A stretch of 64,000 nt of DNA, taken from contig NZ_MUNZ01000062.1 of NCBI RefSeq assembly GCF_002001205.1, positions 1 through 64,000 on the forward strand, in the 5' to 3' direction. This DNA comes from Hydrogenophaga sp. A37. GTDB taxonomy: Bacteria; Pseudomonadota; Gammaproteobacteria; Burkholderiales; Burkholderiaceae_C. Positions 47,782-55,354 of this stretch are shown here, piece by piece (positions within the stretch are counted from its first letter, which is position 1; every line of letters begins with the position of its first letter). The notes beneath the pieces are model-generated. The model had not been told where the DNA came from. It saw only the letters and a list, made by a program, of their open reading frames with translations, and did no database searches. The translations under genes and the position numbers were made by a program.

Positions 47782-47796
47782 TGTTGTTTCACAACA
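47782..47796. promoter_or_regulatory. Palindrome TGTTGT-TTC-ACAACA, candidate HoxA site
   Basis: A perfect 6-3-6 inverted repeat that contains TTG-N5-CAA, the form reported for binding of HupR, the Rhodobacter capsulatus HoxA homologue. Its centre lies about 77 bases upstream of the predicted hoxK transcription start. An imperfect IHF-like sequence (AAACAACAGCTTG, minus strand, 47777-47789) overlaps it. Confidence 0.5.
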
Positions 47797-47926
47797 TTTT
47801 TTTACAGAGCTCGACACACTCCAACGGAGCTGGCCTGTTGGATGCATCAGCCAACTGTCCAGCCAACAAGCCAAACCGGAAGGTTGGTATCCGCCTGGTT
47901 TCATACCGAATCCCTACGCAACAGGC

Positions 47927-47957
47927 GAAAAAAAACCGACCCTTGTGGGGTCGGTTT
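47927..47957 (-). terminator. Strong intrinsic terminator, leftward
   Basis: ACCGACCC/GGGTCGGT stem with a 5-base loop, extended by A-T pairs, followed on the minus strand by eight U. No protein gene reads into it from the right in the intergenic region. It may insulate the hoxK promoter or end a small RNA. Confidence 0.75.
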
Positions 47958-48177
47958 GTGATCGGTTGCATCTCTGGGGACGCTGAAACAATTTTTTAGT
48001 TGGACTGGGTTGTCTCCTCGGTCCCCCGCGGTCACCGGCGCTGTGCGCCGTTTGCGAGTGACGGAAATATAGCCGTCCGCACCAGCCCCGTGCATCGGGG
48101 CTTTCCCTTGGGTGCAAGCCCTCCTTTGGGAGGCTGGCGGGACTTCACAAACCATGCCCCAACCGGGCCTCAAGGTA

Positions 48178-48197
48178 TGCAAAGGTTTGCACGTGCA
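48178..48197. promoter_or_regulatory. Overlapping palindromes, candidate enhancer of the 48.3-kb gene
   Basis: TGCAAA-GG-TTTGCA (48178-48191) and TGCACGTGCA (48188-48197) overlap and are both perfect. They lie about 85-100 bases upstream of the sigma-54 promoter at 48281, the place where enhancer-binding proteins such as NtrC or HoxA usually bind. Confidence 0.4.
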
Positions 48198-48280
48198 TCA
48201 ACGCTCGGCCACGGCACCCAGCCAAGGCCTGAAAGCCCTGCGCTGGTGCAGACAGGTGCTCTGGAGGCGCCTTCGAGGCA

Positions 48281-48296
48281 TGGCACGGGAAATGCA
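48281..48296 (+). promoter_or_regulatory. Sigma-54 promoter of the unknown 106-residue gene
   Basis: TGGCACGGGAAATGCA matches the sigma-54 consensus at all but one position (A for T in the -12 part) with exact GG-N10-GC spacing. The predicted start of transcription is about 20 bases before the ATG at 48330. Confidence 0.8.
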
Positions 48297-48329
48297 CGTC
48301 ACGGCTTGTCGTTGGAAAAGGAAAAAACC

Positions 48330-48650
48330 ATGTCGCAAAACGAGGCGTTCGCCGCCGCAGCGCACCTGCATGTGCTGCTCAGGCGCAAAACCGGTCGGGT
48401 GACCGACACCGAGTGGATGGTCAGCAACTTTGAATATGCGCAGGCCATCGTCCGCTTCGCGCGCGACAAGGCGAGCGAAGACGGTCACGAAGACCTGTTG
48501 CCGCTGGCCGAGCGACTGGAGGCGCTGGTGATCCCGGTGCGCAAGTCCGCCGCACCGTCGATCCCGCTGCTCACGGTGATCGAAGGCCGGCTCAAGGCGC
48601 CGTCGACCGCCGTCGACCTCGACACGCGCTATATCGGTCGGCTGCGCTGA
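48330..48650 (+). CDS. Unrecognised 106-residue protein behind a sigma-54 promoter
   Basis: A small soluble protein with no signal or membrane segment. The N-terminal half is helical (EAFAAAAHLHVLLRRKTGRVTDTEWM, then EYAQAIVRFARDKA) and the C-terminal half ends LLTVIEGRLKAPSTAVDLDTRYIGRLR. I do not recognise a family. GGAAAAGGA-like purine-rich bases precede the ATG. It is divergent from hoxK, and both genes have sigma-54 promoters, so it may be expressed with the hydrogenases under HoxA, or under another activator such as NtrC. No homologous domain can be claimed. Confidence 0.75.
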   Translation: MSQNEAFAAAAHLHVLLRRKTGRVTDTEWMVSNFEYAQAIVRFARDKASEDGHEDLLPLAERLEALVIPVRKSAAPSIPLLTVIEGRLKAPSTAVDLDTRYIGRLR

Positions 48651-48656
48651 TCACAG

Positions 48657-48701
48657 CACTGAATGGGGCGGGTTGCTCTCGTCAAGCAACACATTCAAGT
48701 G
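48657..48701. terminator. Possible two-way hairpin between convergent genes
   Basis: CACTGAAT at 48657-48664 pairs with ATTC-A-AGTG at 48693-48701, and GTTGCT/AGCAAC (48672-48690) pairs inside. There is no U run, so terminator function is uncertain. It overlaps the stop codon of the dioxygenase-like gene. Confidence 0.35.
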
Positions 48702-49537
48702 CTCAAGCCCACTTGCAGGCTTGCCACAAACCCCGCGCTGGTGCCGCCCGTCACTGTGGCGACCTGCTGTGCGGCGCCGTCGTTGCCAAACACGTTGTCG
48801 CGCGTCAGCGAGACGCCGGCGTAGTTGCTCACGCTGGCGCTGTAGCCTGCGGCCGCACCGTAGACCTGCTCGCAGGCGCTGGCGGGCAGGGCCAGTTGCG
48901 AGACCTTTTCATGGTCGCCCACCAGGCTGTCGTCGGTGGCCGACGAGAGGCTGTCGTAGATGGCGAAGTGGATGTGTGGCCAGCGCCCGCTGTAGCAGCC
49001 GGGGAAGATGGTGGTGAAGCTGACCAGGCCATTGGCGTCGCTCACCTGCACGCCGCGCAGGTAGTTCTCCTGCGTGTGGCCGCCCGAATACATCGAGTAG
49101 CCGCCGTCGCGCGTGCAGTGCCAGAGGTAGACCGCGAGCCCCTCCAGCGGCAGACACGAAGTCGAGGCGTCCACCAGCGTGAGCTGCACCGTCAGCGGCA
49201 CGCCCAGCGCGGTGCCGTCGGCGCCCGCGATGCTGGAGCGGATGTCGCTGCGCACGATGCCCGAGAGCGCCAGTGCGTTCAGGCGCTGGCCCGAAGCGCT
49301 GCTGCCGTCGGCCGGGTACGGTCCGGCGGTCTCGCTGGGAATGGTGCTGCAAGAGCCCCCGCTGGCCGAGACGGCCGAGGTTTCGCTGTCCTCCACATCA
49401 CCGCCACCGCAGGCCAGCAGGGCCAGGGGCGTGGTGGTGAAGAGGGCCGCACCCGAGAGCCAGCGCAGGGCCTGGCGGCGTTGCGCCTGCTGGCGAATCA
49501 GGGTGTCGAGGTCGTGGGAAAGTCCGTGAGCGTGCAT
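48695..49537 (-). CDS. Intradiol-dioxygenase-fold lipoprotein
   Basis: A 280-residue exported protein. RRQALRWLSGAALFTTTPLALLAC suggests a Tat-type lipoprotein signal with lipid Cys43. The mature part has the intradiol ring-cleavage fold, and the iron ligand set is present: Tyr in GGYSMY (147-150), Tyr182 in FPGCYSGRWPHIHFAIY and His188 and His190. Classical catechol dioxygenases are cytosolic, and this exported group has mostly unknown substrates. It is followed upstream by a degenerate paralogue and a two-component system. Confidence 0.82.
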   Translation of the reverse strand: MHAHGLSHDLDTLIRQQAQRRQALRWLSGAALFTTTPLALLACGGGDVEDSETSAVSASGGSCSTIPSETAGPYPADGSSASGQRLNALALSGIVRSDIRSSIAGADGTALGVPLTVQLTLVDASTSCLPLEGLAVYLWHCTRDGGYSMYSGGHTQENYLRGVQVSDANGLVSFTTIFPGCYSGRWPHIHFAIYDSLSSATDDSLVGDHEKVSQLALPASACEQVYGAAAGYSASVSNYAGVSLTRDNVFGNDGAAQQVATVTGGTSAGFVASLQVGLST

Positions 49538-49565
49538 GGAGAGCTTCGTGGTGGAGGAAAAGAAA

Positions 49566-50237
49566 TCAATGGGTCGGCCGGGCGTGATCCAGCGCGATGC
49601 CCATCGACCACTCGGCGCGCAGGCCGCCGCTGTCGAGGTCGGTCACGAGGCGGTCGGGCGCCAGCGTCGGCGCGTCGCGGGTGGCGCTGAAGCGCGGCTG
49701 GCGCAGGCTGGGTGGTTCGGGTGGCGCCAGCACCCGCTCCTTTGCCGCGCTCACCGCCAGCGCCGGCATCAACAGGCAGGCGTCGGCGCGCGCGATCACA
49801 TGGCGCCCGTCGTTGAAATAGATCTGCAGGTACACCGGCACGGTGTTGTCGCGGTAGCGGCCCGGATAAACGGTTTGAAAGCGCACGCGGCCGTCGGCGT
49901 CGCTGAGCTGCACACCGCGCATCATGGCCACGGCCTTGAGTTCGTCGTCACCGGCATCAAACAGCCAGCAGCACGGGTCGTAGTGCCAGATGTAGACCGC
50001 CGCGCGCTGGATCGCCTGGCCCGCGCCGTCGTGCAGGCGCAGCACCAGGGTCAGCGGAACGCCCAGACTCCATGGCGCCAGGTCGCTGCGCATCTCGGGT
50101 GATGCGTCCGCGAATTCGGGCAGCGAGTAGGGACGGCGCGTGGGCCGCACCTGCAGCAGCGGGGCCTCGGCCCCGGCCGCGCAACCGGTCGGGATGGCGG
50201 TGGGCTGGAGGGTGACCATGGGGTGCATGCGCTGCAT
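49566..50237 (-). CDS. Degenerate intradiol-dioxygenase-like protein
   Basis: A 223-residue protein of the same fold as its neighbour (VYIWHYDPCCWLFDAGD, VQLSDADGRVRFQTVYPGRY). It has lost the iron ligands: the neighbour's HIH aligns with Pro134-Val-Tyr136, and the first Tyr aligns with Trp/Phe. Tyr128 alone remains. It has no signal sequence that I can see. It is unlikely to be a dioxygenase and may be a binding partner of the intact paralogue. Later ATG starts at 50228 and 50219 are possible. Confidence 0.72.
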   Translation of the reverse strand: MQRMHPMVTLQPTAIPTGCAAGAEAPLLQVRPTRRPYSLPEFADASPEMRSDLAPWSLGVPLTLVLRLHDGAGQAIQRAAVYIWHYDPCCWLFDAGDDELKAVAMMRGVQLSDADGRVRFQTVYPGRYRDNTVPVYLQIYFNDGRHVIARADACLLMPALAVSAAKERVLAPPEPPSLRQPRFSATRDAPTLAPDRLVTDLDSGGLRAEWSMGIALDHARPTH

Positions 50238-50357
50238 TCTGGTCAGCGCATGTGAACCCCGCTTTGGCGGTTTGTGTACGGGTGGACACAGAGCACGCCG
50301 TGCGAATCAGGCCCCGAGCGAGCAGGGACTGCCGATGTGGCAGTACCTGCTCATTCA

Positions 50358-50436
50358 GGGCACCGCCGGGCCGGCTTCGCCGGACGGCCAGTGCCGCCCC
50401 CTTGAGGGGGTCGCGCGCAGCGCGGCGGGGGTGACT
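50358..50436. repeat. GC-rich interspersed repeat (family A)
   Basis: GGCACCGCCGGGCCGGC-TTC-GCCGGACGGCCAGTGCC, CCCCCTTGAGGGGG and GCGCAGCGCGGCGGGGGTG. Close to the copies at 19.3 and 26.3 kb. It lies between the degenerate dioxygenase gene and the sensor kinase, where no other feature is seen. Confidence 0.85.
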
Positions 50437-50440
50437 CCCC

Positions 50441-51616
50441 TCACTCCAAATGCAAGCGCAGGCTGACGCGGAGTCCGCCCTCGGCGCGGTTGCCCATCGT
50501 GAGCGTGCCGCCTTCGCGTTGCGTCAGGTCGCGCGCGATGGCGAGCCCGAGGCCGTTGCCACTGGTGCCGGTGCCGTCCGGCAAGCGCACCCAGGGCTGG
50601 AACACGCGCTCCAGCTGTTCGGGCGCGATGCCCGGGCCGTCGTCGTCCACCGTCACCTCCGCCCAACCATCAACCCGCCGGCAGCCCAGACGCGCCGCGC
50701 CGCCGTAGCGCAAGGCGTTGTCCACCAGGTTGTCCACCACCCGGCGCAGCGAGGCCGGGTGCGCCCGCACGTGCAAGGCCGGGGCGGCCTCACCGTCGCC
50801 CACAAGCGTGACCGGCAACCCCTGTTCGGCCAGGTCGTCGGTCAGCGACTGCAGCAGCGCGCCCAGGTCGAGCAGCGCGGGCCTGGCGCCGGTGGCCTGC
50901 TCGCGCACCACGGCCAGCGAAGCGTCGATCAGCTCGTCCATGGCGCGGATGTCGGCACCCGCCGCTCGGGCCGCGTCGCTCGGCAGCTGCTCCAGGCGCA
51001 GCCGCAGCCGGGTGAGCGGCGTGCGCAGGTCGTGCGAGACGGCGGCCATGTGCAGGCTGCGCTGGTCGAACTGGTGCTTCAAGGCCTGGGCCATGCGGTT
51101 GAAGGCTCGCGCCGAATCGCGCACCTCCACCGTGCCATGCGCGTCGTCGAGCGCGGGCGGGTCTCGGCCCTCGGCCAGGCCTTGCGAGAGCGTGGTCGAG
51201 GCCTGCGCAAGGCGCCGCATGGGCACCGAGAGCCAGCGTGCGCCGATGGCCGCGCCCACGCCGATGAGCAGTGCGCGCAGTGCGTAGTCCAGCCACAGCG
51301 CACGCGCGGGCATGCCCCCGCCGACCGGCCGGCGTTCGCCGTCGGGCCCGAGCATCGGGGGCGCGGGCGGTCGCCACGCCGGTCCCGGGGGCCGCCCGCC
51401 ATCGCCCGCGAGCGGGTTGCCCGGCGGCAACGAAGGCAGCGGCGGCAGGGCGGCGGCGCCCTCGGTGGACAAACGACCCATCCACCGGGTACCGACCGGC
51501 GACACGACGGAGAAGGCCACCACATGGCTGAGCACCAGCGTGACCCACATCAGCAGAAACAGACGCAGGAACAGCGAGTCCAGGCGGCCCAGGCGTTCAC
51601 GCCAGCGCTTCATCAT
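50441..51616 (-). CDS. Two-component sensor histidine kinase (EnvZ-like)
   Basis: A 391-residue membrane kinase with a first membrane segment near 15-40 and a Pro-rich periplasmic loop of about 70 residues. A second segment near 108-125 is followed by HAMP. The phospho-acceptor box is AAVSHDLRTPLTRLRLRLE, and the ATPase boxes are NLVDNALRYG, DDDGPGIAPEQ and GNGLGLAIARDL. It is coupled to the regulator gene by an ATGA overlap (51613-51616). The signal is unknown. Confidence 0.9.
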   Translation of the reverse strand: MMKRWRERLGRLDSLFLRLFLLMWVTLVLSHVVAFSVVSPVGTRWMGRLSTEGAAALPPLPSLPPGNPLAGDGGRPPGPAWRPPAPPMLGPDGERRPVGGGMPARALWLDYALRALLIGVGAAIGARWLSVPMRRLAQASTTLSQGLAEGRDPPALDDAHGTVEVRDSARAFNRMAQALKHQFDQRSLHMAAVSHDLRTPLTRLRLRLEQLPSDAARAAGADIRAMDELIDASLAVVREQATGARPALLDLGALLQSLTDDLAEQGLPVTLVGDGEAAPALHVRAHPASLRRVVDNLVDNALRYGGAARLGCRRVDGWAEVTVDDDGPGIAPEQLERVFQPWVRLPDGTGTSGNGLGLAIARDLTQREGGTLTMGNRAEGGLRVSLRLHLE

Positions 51617-52341
51617 CGCGAGCCCTCCAGTGGCTGGAACACATAGCCCATGCCGCGCAGCGTGCGGATCGGGCCCGACAGCCCGTCGGCGCCGCCGAAC
51701 TTTGCGCGCAGGCGCGAGACCGCGAGGTCGATGCTGCGCTCGTTGGCGTCCACGCCGGGCGCGCGTGTGAGTTCGAGCAGGCGCTCGCGCGAGAGTGCCT
51801 GGCCCGGGTGGTCGATGAAGGCCACGAGCAGGCGGTACTCGGCGGCCGACAACGGCGTGACCACGCCCTCGGGCGACTGCAGGCGGCGCTGCACGCGATC
51901 AAAGGTCCAGCCACCGATGCGATGGCGCACGGGTGGCACGGCCGGCCCGGGGCCGCCGCGCAGCACCGCGCGGATGCGCGCCACCAGCTCACGTGGCTCG
52001 AAGGGCTTGGGCAGGTAGTCGTCGGCGCCCAGCTCCAGGCCAAGCACGCGCGAGTGCATGTCGCCCTGCGCGGTGAGCATGATCACCGGCAGCCGGGGCC
52101 AGCGCGGCCGCAGCCACTGGCACAGGCTCAGCCCGTCTTCGCCGGGCAGCATCAGGTCAAGCAGCAGCACATCGACCCCACCGGCCGGCAGGCGCTGCCG
52201 CAGCGCAGCGCCGTCGGCCACGGTGTCGAGCACCATGCCGAAGGGCCGCAGAAAACCGGTGAGCAACTCGCGGATGCCCGGGTCGTCATCGACCAGCAGG
52301 CAATGGATCAGGGGGGTCGGGGAAGAAGGGGTCTCGGGCAT
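51613..52341 (-). CDS. OmpR-family response regulator
   Basis: A 242-residue regulator. The receiver has DDDPGIR, the phosphorylated Asp in VLLLDLMLPGEDG and the Lys in DDYLPKPFEPRE. The winged helix ends ANERSIDLAVSRLRAKFGG...TLRGMGYVF. It is the first gene of the pair with the overlapping kinase. The neighbouring dioxygenase-like genes lie downstream on the same strand, possibly as a target or as part of the same unit, although a repeat lies between. Confidence 0.92.
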   Translation of the reverse strand: MPETPSSPTPLIHCLLVDDDPGIRELLTGFLRPFGMVLDTVADGAALRQRLPAGGVDVLLLDLMLPGEDGLSLCQWLRPRWPRLPVIMLTAQGDMHSRVLGLELGADDYLPKPFEPRELVARIRAVLRGGPGPAVPPVRHRIGGWTFDRVQRRLQSPEGVVTPLSAAEYRLLVAFIDHPGQALSRERLLELTRAPGVDANERSIDLAVSRLRAKFGGADGLSGPIRTLRGMGYVFQPLEGSR

Positions 52342-52428
52342 GGGGCCACACCGCCAGGGTGCCGGGAAAAGCGCTCAGCCTGCGAGTGTAGGCAAGGAGG
52401 GCCGATGGAAGGCGGTGTGTCAGCTTCT

Positions 52429-54099
52429 TTACGTGCCTGACACGATCCAGCGCGCCGCCTTCTCCGCGATCATCAAAGTGGGGCTGTTGGTGTTGCCGCT
52501 GGTGATGGTCGGCATCACGCCCGCGTCCACCACGCGAAGCCCGGCCACGCCGCGCACGCGCAGGTGGCTGTCGACCACGGCCATCGGGTCGCTGTCCGAC
52601 CCCATCTGGGTCGTGCCCACCGGGTGGAAGATGGTGCTGGCAATGTCGCCGGCCAGGCGCGCCAGCTCTTCGTCGCTCTGGTACTGCACGCCGGGCTTGA
52701 ACTCCTCGGGCCGGTACTTCGCCATCGCCGGCTGGCCCACGATGCGCCGCGTCACGCGCAGGCTGTCGGCCGCGACCTGTCGGTCTTCTTCGGTGGAGAG
52801 GTAGTTGGGCGCGATGGCGGGCGCGTCGTCGCAGCGCGGTGTCTTGATGCGCACATGCCCCCGGCTCGTGGGGTTGAGGTTGCACACACTCGCCGTGAAC
52901 GCGGGAAAGCCGTGCAGCGGCTCGCCAAACGCATCCAGGCTGAGCGGCTGCACGTGGTATTCGAGGTTGGCGTGCGGCTGGGCCGGGTCGCTCTTGGTAA
53001 AGGCGCCGAGCTGGCTGGGCGACATGCTCATCGGCCCGCTGCGCTTGAACGCGTATTCCAAGCCGATGGCCGCTTTGCCCCAGAGCGAGTTCGCCAGCGT
53101 GTTGAGCGTCTTCGCGCCCTGGACCTTGTAGACCGAGCGGATCTGCAAATGGTCTTGCAGGTTCTCGCCCACGCCGTGCAGCGCGTGGTGCACCGGCACG
53201 CCCGCGGCCTGCAGCACGGCCGGCGGACCGATGCCCGAGAGCTGCAGCACCTGCACCGAGCCGATGCTGCCCGCGCTCAGCACCACCTCGCGCGCGGCGG
53301 TCACCGTCACACGCCGACCGCCGCGGCGCAGCTCGGCGCCGGTGCAGCGCCGCGCGCCCGATGCGTCGCGCGCCAGCGTGAGCCGCTCGACCTGCGTTTC
53401 GGTCCACACCGTGAGGTTGGGTCGCTGCATCACCGGGCGCAGAAAGGCCTTGCTCGCGTTCCAGCGCCAGCCTGATTTCTGGTTCACCTCGAAATAGCCC
53501 ACGCCCTCGTTGTCGCCCCGGTTGAAGTCGTCGGTGGCGGGGATGCCGGCCTGTTGCGCGGCCTGGGCGAAGGCGTCGAGCACGTCCCAGCGCAGGCGCT
53601 GCTTCTCGACGCGCCACTCACCGCTGCTGCCCACGGCCTTGTTGCCGTGCAGCAGGGCGAAGGCCGGGTTGCTCAGGCTGTCGCTGCCGCCGTCGAGCTT
53701 GTGGTGGTCTTCGTGCGCGCGGAAGTCGGCCAGGCAGCGCTCCCAGCGCCAGTCACTGTCGCCCGAGAGCAGCGCCCACTGGTCGTAGTCGCGCGCCTGG
53801 CCGCGCATGTAGATCATGCCGTTGATGCTGGAGCAGCCTCCCAGCGTCTTGCCGCGCGGGTAACGCAGCTTTCGCCCGTTCAGCCCCGGGTCGGCCTCGG
53901 TCTGGTAGAGCCAGTCGGTGCGCGGGTTGCCGATGCAATAGAGGTAACCGACCGGGATGTGGATCCAGTGGTAATCGTCCTTGCGACCGGCCTCGATCAG
54001 CAGCACGCGTTTGGAGGCGTCGGCGCTCAAGCGGTTGGCGAGCAGGCAGCCGGCGGTGCCGGCGCCGACGATCACGTAATCAAAGGCGGTGTCGTTCAT
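52429..54099 (-). CDS. GMC-family FAD oxidoreductase (choline dehydrogenase-like)
   Basis: A 556-residue flavoprotein. DYVIVGAGTAGCLLANRLS is the FAD dinucleotide fold, GKTLGGCSSINGMIYMRG is GMC signature 1, GSIGSVQVLQLSGIGP is signature 2, and the C-terminal active site has STIFHPVGTTQMG and the later MPTITSGNTNSPTLMIAEKAA. It oxidises an alcohol, but which one is not evident. I use the ATG at 54099 with AGAGG upstream. The 103 extra upstream codons include the family B repeat. It is divergent from a LysR gene that may regulate it. Confidence 0.9.
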   Translation of the reverse strand: MNDTAFDYVIVGAGTAGCLLANRLSADASKRVLLIEAGRKDDYHWIHIPVGYLYCIGNPRTDWLYQTEADPGLNGRKLRYPRGKTLGGCSSINGMIYMRGQARDYDQWALLSGDSDWRWERCLADFRAHEDHHKLDGGSDSLSNPAFALLHGNKAVGSSGEWRVEKQRLRWDVLDAFAQAAQQAGIPATDDFNRGDNEGVGYFEVNQKSGWRWNASKAFLRPVMQRPNLTVWTETQVERLTLARDASGARRCTGAELRRGGRRVTVTAAREVVLSAGSIGSVQVLQLSGIGPPAVLQAAGVPVHHALHGVGENLQDHLQIRSVYKVQGAKTLNTLANSLWGKAAIGLEYAFKRSGPMSMSPSQLGAFTKSDPAQPHANLEYHVQPLSLDAFGEPLHGFPAFTASVCNLNPTSRGHVRIKTPRCDDAPAIAPNYLSTEEDRQVAADSLRVTRRIVGQPAMAKYRPEEFKPGVQYQSDEELARLAGDIASTIFHPVGTTQMGSDSDPMAVVDSHLRVRGVAGLRVVDAGVMPTITSGNTNSPTLMIAEKAARWIVSGT

Positions 54100-54102
54100 T
54101 GG

Positions 54103-54168
54103 AATACCTCTGCCCTGCGGGCGACGGTGCGAGCTGGCTTGGGAACGGCCCGGCGCTGCGCTCATCGG
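54103..54168. repeat. Interspersed repeat (family B) upstream of the GMC gene
   Basis: The minus strand reads ATGAGCGCAGCGCCGGGCCG, then TTCCCAAGCCAGCTCGCACC, matching the copy between hoxH and hoxW almost base for base. It sits in the 5' leader of the oxidoreductase gene. Confidence 0.85.
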
Positions 54169-54309
54169 ATGGGTCCCCTCGCTCGGGTGTTCATTTGATG
54201 GGCTCATGGCGCAGCGCTCGACGGTGCGTGCACTGTGCCGGAGGTAGCGCCAGTTTTCCAATGAATTCGATCCGATCCAGGTATAAGTTTGGCAAATAAT
54301 GTCAGCACC

Positions 54310-55224
54310 ATGACCGCCCGCCTGCCCACCACCGATCCCCAGACCCTGCGCGCCTTCGTCGCCGTCGCGCGCGAAGGCAACGTCTCGCGCGCGGCCTTGC
54401 GCCTGCACCTGAGCCAGCCGGCCGTGAGCCTGCAGCTCAAGGCCCTGGCCGAGGCCACCGGGCTACAGCTCTTCACCCGCACGCCGCAGGGCATGGCGCT
54501 CACGCACGACGGCGCCGCCCTGTTGCCGCTGGCCGACCGCGCGCTCGCCGCCCTGGCCGACTTCGGCCAGGCCGCCGCGCGCCTGCACACCACCGTGCGC
54601 GGCACGCTGCGCATCGGCACCATCCTCGACCCCCAGTTCACCCGCCTCGGCGCCTTCCTCAAGCAGCTCGTGGAGGCTGCGCCGCAGATCGGCACCGAGC
54701 TGAGCCAGGGCATGAGCGGCGACGCACTCGCGCGCATCGGGCGCGGCGAGCTGGACGTGGGCTTCTTCCTCGACCTGCCGCAAAACCCGTTGGGCCCACC
54801 CTACCGGGTGCGCGCGCTCACCCGCTTCACCTACCGCGTGCTCGCGCCCGCCGGCTGGGGGCCGCAGGTGAAAGGCAAAGACTGGAAAGCGCTCGCCGCC
54901 CTGCCCTGGCTCGCCACGCCGCCGGCCAGCGCGCACCACCGGCTGCAGCGCAGCGTGTTCGGCCCCGGCTCGCTCACCGGCCTGGAGCCCCAGCGCGTGG
55001 CACTGGTGGACCAGGAAGCCTCGATGCTCGACCTGGTGAAAAGCGGTGTCGGGCTGTCACTGGCGCGCGACGCGATCGCGATGCGCGAAACACAGGCCCA
55101 CGGGCTGGTGGTGGCCGATCAGGTGGCGCTGGAGTGCGATTTGAGCTTCATCTGCCTCGCGGAGCGGGTGGGTGAACCGGTGATCGCGGCGGCGCTGGGG
55201 GCGCTGGATGCGGTATGGGGATGA
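54310..55224 (+). CDS. LysR-family transcriptional regulator
   Basis: A 304-residue regulator with the winged helix in QTLRAFVAVAREGNVSRAALRLHLSQPAVSLQLKAL near residues 10-45 and GLQLFTRTPQGMALT after it. I use the ATG at 54310. A TTG seven codons earlier is possible. It is divergent from the GMC oxidoreductase with a 210-base gap. A small palindrome TTTGGCAAA at 54288-54296 sits just before the start. Regulation of the GMC gene by this protein is the usual arrangement, but it is an inference. Confidence 0.88.
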   Translation: MTARLPTTDPQTLRAFVAVAREGNVSRAALRLHLSQPAVSLQLKALAEATGLQLFTRTPQGMALTHDGAALLPLADRALAALADFGQAAARLHTTVRGTLRIGTILDPQFTRLGAFLKQLVEAAPQIGTELSQGMSGDALARIGRGELDVGFFLDLPQNPLGPPYRVRALTRFTYRVLAPAGWGPQVKGKDWKALAALPWLATPPASAHHRLQRSVFGPGSLTGLEPQRVALVDQEASMLDLVKSGVGLSLARDAIAMRETQAHGLVVADQVALECDLSFICLAERVGEPVIAAALGALDAVWG

Positions 55225-55354
55225 TCGCTTGTGGGCTGTTCGACAGCCTTGGCTGCCGTCCCCGAAAGATCGGGGATGATGCGGTGCCTTGCCCTTCCCC
55301 CCTGAGCATCCCAGCCTTTCCTTGCACCGACCTCCCTGCCCCGGTGCCCCCGCC

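Larger units (their letters stand above)
47653..48329. other. Intergenic control region between hoxK and the divergent small gene
   Basis: This 677-base gap has no convincing protein gene. It contains two outward-facing sigma-54 promoters (47723-47738 and 48281-48296), a TTG-N5-CAA palindrome at 47782-47796 and a leftward terminator at 47927-47957. A stem AGCCCCG/CGGGGCT with little U tail lies at 48084-48102, and overlapping palindromes at 48178-48197. GC content is lower than in the genes between about 47780 and 47930. Confidence 0.7.

Noticed and set aside
47901-48182. A 93-codon minus-strand frame upstream of hoxK
   Set aside because: It runs straight through the strong terminator at 47927-47957 and has no protein-like conservation or convincing ribosome binding site.
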